In this document: positions 45,896 to 55,608 of the stretch, one piece after another
Layout of the letters: every line of letters starts with the position of its first letter
How positions within the stretch are numbered: position 1 is the first letter of the stretch
Source: Serripes groenlandicus
Lineage: Eukaryota > Mollusca > Bivalvia > Cardiida > Cardiidae
DNA length: 64,000 nucleotides
Direction of reading: 5' to 3'
Assembly (NCBI GenBank): GCA_031761405.1
Contig: JASEVX010000007.1
Span: 33,397,677-33,461,676, forward strand
Program-made: the position numbers and the translations under genes
Notes under the pieces: model-generated
The model's database searches: none
The model's input: only the letters and a program-made list of their open reading frames with translations
What the model was told of the DNA's origin: nothing

Positions 45896-46117
45896 CCCTT
45901 TCCCTCATACGACAATTCTGCAGCAGACGACTTTGAACGTATTTTGTCAACACATAGAAAATCTCCATAATTGAATGGATAACCTATGACTAAAAGTGGA
46001 AAACATTGTGACAAAAGGAGAAATTGCATGTTTTGTGCAATTTCTTCTTTTGTTACCATGTTTTCAAAAAGCCGTCTGCTGCAGAGGCGTCAGAAAGCGT
46101 CTATATGAGGAAAAGGG
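45896..46117 (+). mobile_element. Family A MITE, 222 bp
   Basis: TTAA at 45892-45895 and 46118-46121; the apex GCATGTTTTGTGC has one unpaired base. Confidence 0.9.
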
Positions 46118-46201
46118 TTAACTGATCAACCCTTTTGTTATATTCAATACTTCTACTGTACATACAGATTAAATTCACTTTTGCTTGCCTGCATTATCAA
46201 A

Positions 46202-47540
46202 CAAGAGGCCAATGAGGGCCTATGCTCTACTGGTATGGTTCTTTGGTCATTTTCAATCCAGAGCATGTATGTATGGTGAAGATCGGATAGTAAATGGAGG
46301 CTCTTTTGTGTTCACAAGCTGTATTATAGCAATTTTTACAATTTCATGGACCATAATCCAGTCTTGCATGGGCGGATCTGGCTGATTTTCAAAAGGAACC
46401 AAGCTCTCGTCAATATTTAACTACTATCTAAGTTTGGTGAAGATCAGATATTAAATGGAGCCTCTATTGTGTTAACATGCTCAATTATAGCAATTTGGAC
46501 AATTTCAAGGGCCATAATCCAGTCTTGCATGGGCCGATCTGGCGCGTTACGAAAGGAACTGAGCTCTCATGGATATCTTAACTACTGTATAAGTTTGGTT
46601 GAGATACAATCAAAAGTGAAGACTGTATCGTGTTAACAAGCTCTTTTATAGCAATTTTGACCATTTCAAGGGCCATAATCCAGTCTTGCATGGGCAGATC
46701 TGGCTGGTTTTCGAAAGTAACCGAGCTCATATGGATATCTAACTACTGTATGAGTTTGGTTGAGATACAATCAAAAGTGAAGACTGTATCGTGTAAACAA
46801 GCTCTTTTATAGCAATTTTGACCATTTCAAGGGCCATAATCCAGTCATGCATAGGCAGATCTGGCTGGTTTTCGAAAGGAACCGAGCTCTCATGGATATC
46901 TAACTACTGTATAAGTTTGGTTGAGATACAATTAAAAGTGAAGACTGTATCGTGTTAACAAGCTCTTTTATAGCAATTTTGACCATTTCAAGGGCCATAA
47001 TCCAGTCATGCATGGGCGGATCTGGCTGGTTTTCGAAAGGAACCGAGCTCTCATGGATATCTAACTACTGTATAAGTTTGGTTGAGATACAATCAAAAGT
47101 GAAGACTGTATCGTGTTAACAAGCTCTTTTATAGCAATTTTGACCATTTCAAGGGCCATAATCCAGTCATGCATGGGCGGATCTGGCTGGTTTTCGAAAG
47201 GAACCGAGCTCTCATGGATATCTAACTACTGTATAAGTTTGGTTGAGATACAATCAAAAGTGAAGACTGTATCGTGTTAACAAGCTCTTTTATAGCAATT
47301 TTGACCATTTCAAGGGCCATAATCCAGTCATGCATGGGGGATCTGGCTGGTTTTCGAAAGGAACCGAGCTCTCATGGATATCTAACTACTGTATAAGTTA
47401 AGTTGAGATACAATCAAAAGTGAAGACTGTATCGTGTTAACAAGAAATTGTTTATGGACGGACGCTCGCACGCACGCACCGACGACGGACAAATCGCCAC
47501 GACATAAGCCCTTCTGGCCTTTGGCCAGTAGAGCTAAAAA
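46202..47540 (+). mobile_element. C3 element (Helentron-like), complete, 161-bp units
   Basis: Starts CAAGAGGCCAATGAGGGCC then ATGCTCTACTGG. Seven internal units with an exact 161-bp step (46315, 46476, 46637, 46798, 46959, 47120, 47281). Tail GGACGGACGCTCGCACGCAC, then the hairpin TGGCCTTTGGCCA and GTAGAGCTAAAAA. The 5' CTCTACTGG complements the 3' CCAGTAGAG. ORFs of 60-66 codons here are artefacts of the repeat. Confidence 0.82.
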
Positions 47541-47583
47541 CATGAAAATAAAGAGTTGGGTTCAATCAGGTGTGAGAAGTTAA

Positions 47584-48042
47584 CCCTTTCCCAATAACAG
47601 ACGCTTTTTAACACCTCTGACGACTGTTGAAAACATTGTGGTAAAAGAAGAAATTGCTAAAAACGAACCATTTCTCCATTTACCAAAATGTTTACAACTT
47701 TTTTCATTGATGGGTTTAACGCTGTTTTTAACAATTTCTCAGTCATATCACGGCGGCCAGTTCACCTACTTATGTGTTTCCTGGTTTTCTCAAACCAGTA
47801 CTCCACACACAACAATCTTCCCAAGCAACTGGCTGCTTTTCCACATAGACTTAGCCCATTGGCGGGAAGAAAGTTGGCCGAGCCGGGATGCGAACTCACA
47901 ACCCCTGGATTGACAGCCCGCGTCGTTACCAACTGAGCTACCGGGACTCGACACAACTTTTTTCCATAATTGTACTTTTAATTATAGAGTGTTTGCATAT
48001 TTCAAAGTCTTCTGCTGCAGATTTATTGTATGTTGGAAAGGG
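47584..48042. mobile_element. Family B MITE interrupted by a SINE
   Basis: TTAA at 47580-47583 and 48043-48046; left half to 47705, right half from 47953. Left end CCCTTTCCCAATAACAGACGC, right end TTGTATGTTGGAAAGGG. Confidence 0.82.
47706..47952 (-). mobile_element. SINE with 12-bp TSD and complete tRNA-like head
   Basis: ACAACTTTTTTC at 47694-47705 and 47953-47964. Minus-strand head GTCCCGGTAGCTCAGTTGG (A box), GTTGTGAGTTCGCATCCCGG (B box); 3' core with CGCCGTGATATGACTGAG and GCGTTAAAC. The anticodon-like loop reads CTGTCAA. No functional tRNA because it runs on into the SINE body. Confidence 0.88.
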
Positions 48043-48049
48043 TTAACTT

Positions 48050-48780
48050 TCTCATAACACCAAGAGAGCCATGATGGCCCTGTTACTTCTTTAAAAGAAC
48101 CTTTGAAAACTTCAGAAAACTTCAAAGTTTTTATTCTTTCTTTCTATATACACTGGCCCCCACCCCCATCTAAGTGGCCATGTTTTTCATCGAAACAGAA
48201 TAATTTGAACAATCTTACTAAGGGATCAAGACCCGGCCGGGTAGCTCAATTGGTAGCGTATCTGACTCATGATCTGGAGGTCACGGGTTCGATACCCGGT
48301 TGCGGCGACATTCTTTCGGGCGATGTTTTCCATTGCCTCTCACCTCTGATCTATGTGAGAAAGTAGTCAGTGGCTTCGAAAGAATGTTGTGTAAGTACTG
48401 GTGTGGGAAAGCAAGGAAAACATGGGTAGGTGCACTGACCGCCGTGATATGACCAAAGCTGTTGAAAGCGGCGTTAAACTCCAAACAAACTAAGGGATCA
48501 AGTTTGGCTTGGGCTTTTGGACCAGAAGATTTTTATTTTTTTTTACTACATAAACATTTAAGGAAAACAAGCTTTGACCCCTGGGAGCCATATTTTTAAA
48601 CAGATCGGAATGACTTTATCAAACTTGGTAGAGGGTCACCCAAGGAACACTTGTGCCAGTATTTTTGGCCAAAAAGATTTTTGAGGTTATTACTTTTGGT
48701 TGTCATTGGCAACCAGAGTTTTCCATGGGACTCGATCCTTTGAACAATTTTATTTTGAAATTGGTTCACTGGTTGAGTAG
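48050..48780 (+). mobile_element. C2/C1-like element remnant, split by a SINE
   Basis: CACCAAGAGAGCCATGATGGCCCT start; internal GGCCATGTTTTTCATCGAAACAG..., AGAGGGTCACCCAAGGAAC, GTTGTCATTGGCAACCAGAG, AGGTGAGCCAAAA near the end. No complete 3' hairpin. Confidence 0.6.
48231..48490 (+). mobile_element. Full-length SINE with 12-bp TSD
   Basis: TAAGGGATCAAG at 48219-48230 and 48491-48502. The head GGCCGGGTAGCTCAATTGG, ACTCATGATCTGGAG (CAT in anticodon position) and CACGGGTTCGATACCCGG is tRNA-like; the body ends CGCCGTGATATGACC, GTTGAAAGCGGCGTTAAACTC, CAAACAAAC. Reference copy for the truncated one at 17761-17980. Confidence 0.92.
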
Positions 48781-48929
48781 AAGAATAACTCTCTTCAGGT
48801 GAGCCAAAAAGGGAAGAGCATCATGAGTTTTTCTCAATGTTACCAATTTCAAAACTTTTTGATCAAAGTGTCTGTGTTTTATACTCAAGAAAATGACTTA
48901 AACAATGTAACCCTCATCAGATTTAATTA

Positions 48930-49143
48930 CTCAATACACATATAGATGCTTTCTGATGCCTCTGCAGCAGACGACTCTTGGAAACATTGTGACAAAAGAA
49001 AGGATTGCTCAAAACGTGCTATTTCTCCTTTTGCCATAATATTTTCAACTCCTTTTAATGATTAAACTTTCCCTTTAAAATGAAAATATAAAATAATAAT
49101 GTTTTCAAAGTCTTTTGCAAATTTGTTGTATGCGGAAAGGGTT
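48930..49143. mobile_element. Family B MITE, left terminus decayed
   Basis: ACACATATAGATGCTTTCTGATGCC, CTGCAGCAGACGACTC, hairpin remnant, TTGTATGCGGAAAGGG then TTAA. Confidence 0.65.
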
Positions 49144-49323
49144 AATACTTCACCTAATTCTTTGAATTTGACAGAGCTGTCCATGCAATGTTTGTGAACA
49201 GCAATTAGCTTTGGTCAAAGTATAATTATTGTCCATGTAATTACATAACGAGGTCAATTTACTGCCTAGTTCTATGTAAACTGATCAAGTTGTGTATTCA
49301 TCATGCAACTGTTTATAACCATT

Positions 49324-50250
49324 TCCCAGATACAACAAATCTGCAGCAGACGACTTTGAAAACAACTAGGCAAAAACAAGAGGCCCTGGAATCGCTCACC
49401 TGAGAATGGGCTATTTAAGACTTAACGCTTTCAGCACCAAAGGCAATATCATATATATCAAGACAAACTTTCTCACAAAAAGTCAAAAATGCGATCTAGT
49501 AGTGTTAACTAGATTGTTCTACAATTTGACCTGACCTGACCCATATTCGAACTTGGCCTAGATATCACTAACACAAACATTCTGACAAAATGTGGCTTCC
49601 AGAGTGTTCACAAGATTTTCCTTAAAATTGGCCTAGTGACCTTGTTTTTGACAGGACATGACCTATATTCGAACTTGGCCTAGAAATCATCAGGACAAAC
49701 TTTCTGATAAAGTTTCAACATGCTCAAGTTTAAAATGTGGCTTCAAGAGTGTTAAACTAACAATATTTTTCTTAAATTTGGCCTAGTGACCTAGTTTTGA
49801 CTGGACATGACCCATATTCAAACGAGGCATAGATATCATCTAGACAAACATTCTGACAAAGTCTCAAAAATGCGGCTTCCAGAGTGTTAACAAGATTTTC
49901 ATTAAATTTGGCCTAGTGACCTAGTTTTGACCCAACATGACCCAGTTTTGAACTTGATTTGATCAAGATATACGTTTCATGAAGATTGGATGCAAAATGT
50001 TGCCTCTAGAGTGTTAACAAGCAAATGTTGACAACGAACAACGGACGACGGACAAAAGGCGATCACAAAAACTCACCTTGAGCACTTTGTGCTCTGGTGA
50101 GCTAACATTAGGAAAAGCTCTATAAATGTAGAGTTAATTACTGAAAAGAGTTGAAAACATTGTGTCAAAAGGAGTAATTGCTTGTTTAGAGCAATTTCTA
50201 CTTTTGTCACAATGTTTTCAAAAGTCGTCTGCTGCAGAAGATAAGGCTTA
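49324..50250. mobile_element. Family B MITE interrupted by C1
   Basis: Left part ATTTCCCAGATACAACAAATC to about 49375; right part from about 50108 (AGGAAAAGCTCTATAAATG) through hairpin TTGCTTGTTTAGAGCAA to GTCGTCTGCTGCAGAAG. Confidence 0.65.
49376..50107 (+). mobile_element. C1 element (Helentron-like) in a MITE
   Basis: ACAAGAGGCCCTGGAATCGCTCACCTGAG start; four or five degenerate units with GTGTTAACAAGATTTTC and GGCCTAGTGACC; GACGACGGACAAAAGGCG tract; end CTCACCTTGAGCACTTTGTGCTCTGGTGAGCTAA. Confidence 0.78.
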
Positions 50251-50324
50251 AGTTTATACTAGCAATTCTTCACTTTAGAGAGAAAAAAAAAATCATAGAT
50301 TTTTAAAAATTCAATGAATACATG

Positions 50325-50542
50325 ATTTATTGGGGTTCTACGCCGCTTTCAACATTATTTCAGTTATATCACGGTAACAGTTCATTTATTCATGATCCCT
50401 GGGTAAACAAACCAGTACTAGGCTAGAAAATGTGCCTTGCCCAAGGGAACTCCACCATGACCGTAGTGCCGCGACTGGGGATCGAACCCGGGACACCCTT
50501 TTCGAAATCCCTGACGCTAACCACTCGACCACAGCAGATTCC
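50325..50542 (-). mobile_element. SINE with 12-bp TSD
   Basis: TCAATGAATACA at 50313-50324 and 50543-50554. Minus-strand head GGAATCTGCTGTGGTCGAGTGG, CGGGTTCGATCCCCAG; 3' end GTTGAAAGCGGCGTAGAACCCC. Confidence 0.9.
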
Positions 50543-50554
50543 TCAATGAATACA

Positions 50555-51363
50555 AGTTCACATTTTGCTGTAGAGTGCCCTAAAAAAAAGAAACAGTGGA
50601 GCGAAACTGTCCAAGAACGAATTTTACTAAATTTTCTTGTTCCAAATAATTCCAAATGGGATAGAAAGTATAAGGAACCAGTATTTATAATATTATCCAA
50701 AATACTAGAAATATTAACAGAAATTCTTAAAACATTGGAAAAAGGTATTTCATTTTTAAATATATCATAGGGGTTTTTGTTTTTTTAAACAATTGAAACT
50801 TTAAATTGTCCAAGGCATTTACAGTTAGCTTATTGTAATAACAATTTTCCCTCGGATTGCTCTATTGTTAATTCAAGGTTAAACTTTATATCATATAGCC
50901 CAGTGCATGATCACACAATGCACAATGTAGGCTATAGAAATATGATATGAACCCAGTATACTGTTTTCCTTAATGATTGTAATACCTGCCGCGGTTGTAT
51001 AATTAAATTACACTGTTACACCTGCAGACACAATTTGGACACATCTTAACAGTAGTGTATATGATACCAATGTTGGTTTCTGAAACTGTGTGCATTTGTG
51101 ACAAAGAGGATTCTGAATCTTAGTGCATTGTTGACCAATATTAACGGTGATGTTTCAGATCCTTTATGCATATTAAATGTTGTCCAATCCCAGTCTTTCA
51201 TGTTCTAGAACAGGTCGAGGAAGCTTTCTAGAATTGAATAAGAGTGGATTGTGAATAGGCTACATACATGTAAGCGAGCAACGAAGGCACTAGTGGACCT
51301 GAACACATGCCCTAATGTTCACGTTTTGCGCAATGGCATCAAAATTTCTATAATATGGGAAAG
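50555..51363. other. No gene recognised
   Basis: A plus-strand reading frame runs through 50555-50770 with a Lys-rich CPKKKKQWSETV stretch, but there is no splice context, no start and no recognised domain. The remainder is AT-rich. Confidence 0.4.
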
Positions 51364-51470
51364 ATGATTTTCTGTATTCATTCCTACGGTTTAACGCTTT
51401 ATTTTGTGGGCGAAATCATATTTAATTAAACCGTAGGAATGAATAAAGAAAATCATCCCTTTCCCATATA
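51364..51470. mobile_element. Palindromic repeat
   Basis: Arms of about 30 bp: GATGATTTTCTGTATTCATTCC...TTTA and TAAACCGTAGGAATGAATAAAG...CATC around a GCTTTATTTTGTGGGCG spacer. Probably a small MITE. Confidence 0.72.
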
Positions 51471-51540
51471 TAGACAATTTTTGATGCCCATTGCAGCATA
51501 GGACATTTGAGAACATTGTGATGAAATTAGAAATTGCTTA
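51459..51540. mobile_element. Family B left half cut by another TTAA element
   Basis: CCCTTTCCCATATATAGAC to GAAATTAGAAATTGC, ending at the TTAA where the next element begins. Confidence 0.6.
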
Positions 51541-51541
51541 A

Positions 51542-51744
51542 CTCTTTCAGAGTCGAATTGTTTAAAGTAGACTCTTCCATGTTCAAAATCGGGCGTCTCC
51601 ATTTCTCATGTAATACAATTTTGTACTATTTTGATAACTACAAGGCAAACAATGCTGATTTCAGGTGAGACAGCTTGTTACGAGCTGACTCACCTGAATC
51701 AGTATTGTTTGCAAAAACCTCAATATTGCCTTTGGCGCTGAGAG
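51542..51744. mobile_element. Second TTAA-flanked MITE type (CTCTTTCAG ends)
   Basis: TTAA at 51538-51541 and 51745-51748; termini CTCTTTCAGAGTCG and GGCGCTGAGAG; inner hairpin GCAAACAATGCTGATTTCAGG / CTGAATCAGTATTGTTTGC. Unrelated to CCCTTTCCC ends, so a distinct family using the same target. Confidence 0.72.
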
Positions 51745-51834
51745 TTAAGATGAATATTTTCTCTATTCTTTATAAAATTCAGGCTAGTGTTTGTTAAGAT
51801 TCAAACAGCTTTACAGGAGTTCTTCAGTTATACC

Positions 51835-52055
51835 TTTCCTACAAACAGATGCTTTTTGACACCTATGCAGCAAACGTCTTTTTAAAGCATTGTGACAAAA
51901 GGGGAAATTGCTTGTGATCAACAACTTCTACTTTTGCCACAATGTTTTCAACTCTATTGTAAAACTAAACTTTCATATATAGAGAGTTTCCATATTTTAT
52001 TCCAGACGATTACAAAGTCGTCTGCTTCTGATTGTTGCATGTGAGAAAGGATTAT
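51835..52055. mobile_element. Family B MITE
   Basis: CCTTTCCTACAAACAGATGC to CGTCTGCTTCTGATTG and GCATGTGAGAAAGGA; hairpin degraded. Confidence 0.62.
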
Positions 52056-52284
52056 TTCATAGCACTTCTTGAAATGTTATCAAACCAGTTTTATCCCAAT
52101 ATCCCGATATCCTGATACCCGCACATCCTTTGTATTGCTATCCAATCAACACAAAGCACCAAGAAGCGCGGCTGTAGATTTTCCAGAAATTCCAGGGATT
52201 TTCACGGGGAAAACCCCGAGTATTCGGACTACTTTTCAGGGATACTTTAGTTTAAAATTACCTTCGATGTCTGTTTCCTCGAGA

Positions 52285-52411
52285 CTTAACCAGTACTCAA
52301 GCTGTTTGCCTAGACAATCAAAAAGTCAGAACCCGCTCATCACAAGATTTGAACCCTGGAACCTTATAGGCCAACACTCTACCTCTGCACCACTATCTTC
52401 CAGCAACTAGA
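52285..52411 (-). mobile_element. tRNA-like SINE head remnant
   Basis: Minus strand: GTGGTGCAGAGGTAGAGTG (A-box like), AGGTTCCAGGGTTCAAATC (B-box like). The plus-strand frame at 52069-52410 crosses it and is therefore not a gene. Confidence 0.55.
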
Positions 52412-52543
52412 TTTTAAAGTAATTGCTATGACCAAGCATTTCCAACCCTTTGCTGCCCTCACAATCAAATTCTAGATTGGCCGGACATTAAAGCCGGTTG
52501 AAATTTAACTTGTGTTTATAGAAAAGCAATCAATGACTGGCTT

Positions 52544-52716
52544 TAACCCTTTCCAAAATACAATAAATCAGGGGTAGACCACATCTAGGCAAAAATATGG
52601 AAACTTTAAACAAAAGAAATGAAAATATTGTGGCAAAAGAAGAAAATGATCAATGATTTTTAAAATTTGTCTGCTGCAACATCATCAGCAAAGAGTCAAT
52701 ATGTGGGCAAGAGTTA
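52544..52716. mobile_element. Family B MITE
   Basis: TTAA then CCCTTTCCAAAATACAATAAATC to AATATGTGGGCAAGAG and TTAA; internally reduced. Confidence 0.6.
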
Positions 52717-53005
52717 ACCTAGTATGAACCCACCAACTATGACTTAAGATTTAGCCAATATTAAGTAACTTTAATAATTGACTGCTTTGAAAATTTTAAA
52801 TAAAATGTTGAAATATCTACGAAATCATGTAGATAATATTTCGGATAAAATGTTGAAATCATTGTCAGAAAGGGGGAAATTGTCCATTTTGAGGTTATTT
52901 GTTTCTCAACGCAAATAATGTGTCTTTTGAGGTAAAAGATGAAGGGAAAAGGCAATTCACTGTCTAAGAGGCCATATAAATAAAATTGCTTGTCACAGAA
53001 CAAGT

Positions 53006-53240
53006 GATATAACCCTTTCCCACATACAACAAATCTGTAGCAGATGACTTTGAAAGCATCTAAGCAAAGATATAGAAAATCTTTATAAACGAAAATAGAA
53101 TTATTGAAAAGAGTTAAAAAACATTGGTGACAAAAGCAGAAATTGCTCATCATAGGCAATTTTCTTTTGCCACAATGTTTTCAAAATTGTCGTCTGAAAA
53201 TGCATCATAAGTAATGTGTCTGGAAGTGGGAAAGGGGTTA
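53006..53240. mobile_element. Family B MITE
   Basis: CCCTTTCCCACATACAACAAATCTGTAGC to GTCTGGAAGTGGGAAAGGGG; hairpin TTGCTCATCATAGGCAA nearly intact. Confidence 0.65.
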
Positions 53241-53305
53241 GATATTACTCAACATGGGGGACATTGACTTGTGCATTGTATGTGTCCTGAATAAACTAGA
53301 TTAAC

Positions 53306-53943
53306 CCTTTCACTCACACGACAATTCTGCAGCAGACTACTTTGAATATGTTATGTAAACAAGAGGGCCATGATGGCCCTTAGTTCGCTCACCTTAATTC
53401 AACAATATGCTGCAATGCAAAACACATCAAGACAATTATTCTGAATGCAACCTCCAGTGTTAACAAGATTTTCCTTCATTTGGCCTAGTGATCTATATTT
53501 TTTTACCTGATATGACCTATATTCCAACATGGACTAGATATGCGGCCTCCGGCGTTTGAACAATATTTTCCTTTATTGACCTTGTTTCTGACCCAATATG
53601 ACCTAGTTTTTGACCTCATATATCATGTTTCGAACTTGTCCAAGATTTGATGGAGATGAATGTTCTGATAAACTTTCATGAAGATTGGATGCAAATTGTA
53701 GCCTGTAGAGTGTTAACAAGCACAAATGTTGACGATGCATGCTGGACAGACGCCGGACAAAATGTGATCACAATAGCTCACCTTGCACTCTCTATAATTG
53801 AATTGATATCCTATAACAAAAAGTGGAAAACATTGTGGAAAAAGGAGAAATTGCTTGTTTTGAGCAATTTCTTCCTTTGACACAATATTTTCAAAAAGAC
53901 GTCTACTGCAGAGGCATCAGAAAGCCTCTATATGAGGAAAAAG
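53306..53943 (+). mobile_element. Family A MITE interrupted by C1
   Basis: TTAA then CCCTTTCACTCACACGAC (L end) to about 53359; body resumes at about 53788 (CTCTATAATTGAATTG) and ends CTATATGAGGAAAAAGG with TTAA. Orientation is continuous, so this is one copy split by C1. Confidence 0.82.
53360..53787 (+). mobile_element. C1 element inside family A, 3' end cut
   Basis: CAAGAGGGCCATGATGGCCC, TTCGCTCACC; degenerate GTTAACAAGATTTTCC units; stops at AGCTCACCTTGCAC, losing the second arm of its 3' hairpin. Confidence 0.78.
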
Positions 53944-54045
53944 GTTAAATATTATCAACAAAATATATATATAAACTTGTTCATTGGAAAGAATAATAAT
54001 TTGGATCACGGCTCCAAACACTATTCTATTTCCTGATGACCTTAA

Positions 54046-54204
54046 CCCTTTTCCTCATATAGAAGCATCTTCAGCAGTTGAGTTTTTGAAAACATCGTGA
54101 CAAAAGGAGAAAATGCTCAAAACAAGCATTAGAGATTGTCCATAATTTTGAGTATACATTTCCAAAGTCTCGTCTGCTGCAGATTTGTTGTATGTGGGAA
54201 AGGG
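54046..54204. mobile_element. Family A/B hybrid MITE, 159 bp
   Basis: TTAA at 54042-54045 and 54205-54208; A-like left end (CCTCATATAGAAGC), B-like right end (TTGTATGTGGGAAAGGG); hairpin half deleted. Confidence 0.72.
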
Positions 54205-54312
54205 TTAAAGTCATGGCAACAGAAGGTTATTTGGAACACATTGTACCGTGGGAAAAAGACTACAGCTCATGTGACAAAGAATCATAATCACTTATGAAAT
54301 AACACTTACCCC

Positions 54313-54472
54313 CCCTTTCCCACATACAACAGTTTTGCAGCAGACGACTTTGATAAGTTCTTTGCAAAAATGTTGAAAATCGATATAAATGAAAGTAAAA
54401 GCATTGAATATAGTTGAATATTGTCTGCTGCAGAGGCATCAGAAAGCGTTTGTATGTTGGAAAGGGTGAATG
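54313..54472. mobile_element. Family B MITE, hairpin deleted
   Basis: CCCCCTTTCCCACATACAACAG to AGAAAGCGTTTGTATGTTGGAAAGGG. Confidence 0.65.
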
Positions 54473-54561
54473 CAAGTCTGTAGTTAACAATCAACAAAAT
54501 GTGACATGTAAAAGTAAATTGACACCCATTTGAATTTGTAAGGAGATTTTTAAAGAAAGTC

Positions 54562-54895
54562 TAACCCTTTCCAACCAGTGCAGTCGCCTGTGCAGAAAAT
54601 ACTATTGAAAACATTATGGCAAAAAAGAAGAAGCTCCCAATGAGCAATTTCTCCTATTGCCACAATGTTTTCATCTCTTTTCAATAATTATACTTATATT
54701 TATAGTTATTTACCATATTTTTGCCAAGACCTTTTCATAGCTGTCTATTTCAGAATTTGTGTATGTTTAAGAAGTTATTAATGAGCCATCACCTATTGCC
54801 TTCTTGTACATGATGTTGATATGGTTTTAATCTGTATCATATAATCATTTGCCATGTTTTCATGTTGTCTATATGAGGGAATGGGTTAACATAGC
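54562..54895. mobile_element. Decayed MITE with displaced right end
   Basis: CCCTTTCCAACCAGTGCAG, hairpin remnant, and a separate GTCTATATGAGGGAATGGG terminus with TTAA near 54885. Confidence 0.5.
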
Positions 54896-55608
54896 CCATT
54901 ACATTTTAAATATATTTTTACCATTTATACCTTTCCCAAATACAACAAGTCTGCAGCACACAACTTTAAAAATGTCAAATAAACAAGAGGGCCATGATGG
55001 CCCTGGATCGCTCACCTGATCTATAGGATTCATAATATGAAGCATGTAGATTTTAAGGTATAGTATTTCTCTTAACTGTAATAGATGTAAAGTGTTGAAA
55101 TAACATGAATTCACCCCTTTTCTGATGCCGCAGCAACCAAAGTTCTACTTGAAATTAAATTCTTTGAACAAGTTTGAAAGGGGACCCACCTAAGGACCAT
55201 CCTGTGAAGTAATTTTGAAATCTGGCTAGTACTTTTGGACAAGAAGATTTTTAAAGTTTTAGCAATGTACATATAAGGAGAACAAGCCCCGCCCCGCTGC
55301 GGCCATGTTTTTCAACGGATCGGAAATAATTAAACAATCTTCATAGAGGGTGCCCTTAGGAACATAAAGTTTGTGCAAAATAATTTTTAAACCGGGCCAG
55401 CACTTTTGGAAAAGAAGTTTTTTTAAGATTTGGCAATTTTCCCCTTTTCTAATGCCGCAGCAACCAAAGTCCTACTTGGAATTAAATTCTTTGAACAACA
55501 TTGAAAGGGGACCACCTTAGGACCATTTCTGTGAAGTTATTTTGAAAGCTGGCCAGTACTTTTGGACAAGAAGATTTTTAAGTTTTAACAATGCACATAT
55601 AAGGAAAA

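Noticed and set aside
48234..48310. tRNA genes (also 47880-47950, 24150-24235, 61795-61868)
   Set aside because: A- and B-box sequences are present, but each runs directly into a SINE body with target duplications, and pairing of the acceptor stem is poor.
50432..50770. 112-codon plus-strand ORF
   Set aside because: Its first third is the complement of a SINE head and the rest has no recognisable domain or splice context.
52069..52410. 113-codon plus-strand ORF
   Set aside because: Overlaps a minus-strand tRNA-like SINE head and is unlike any family I know.
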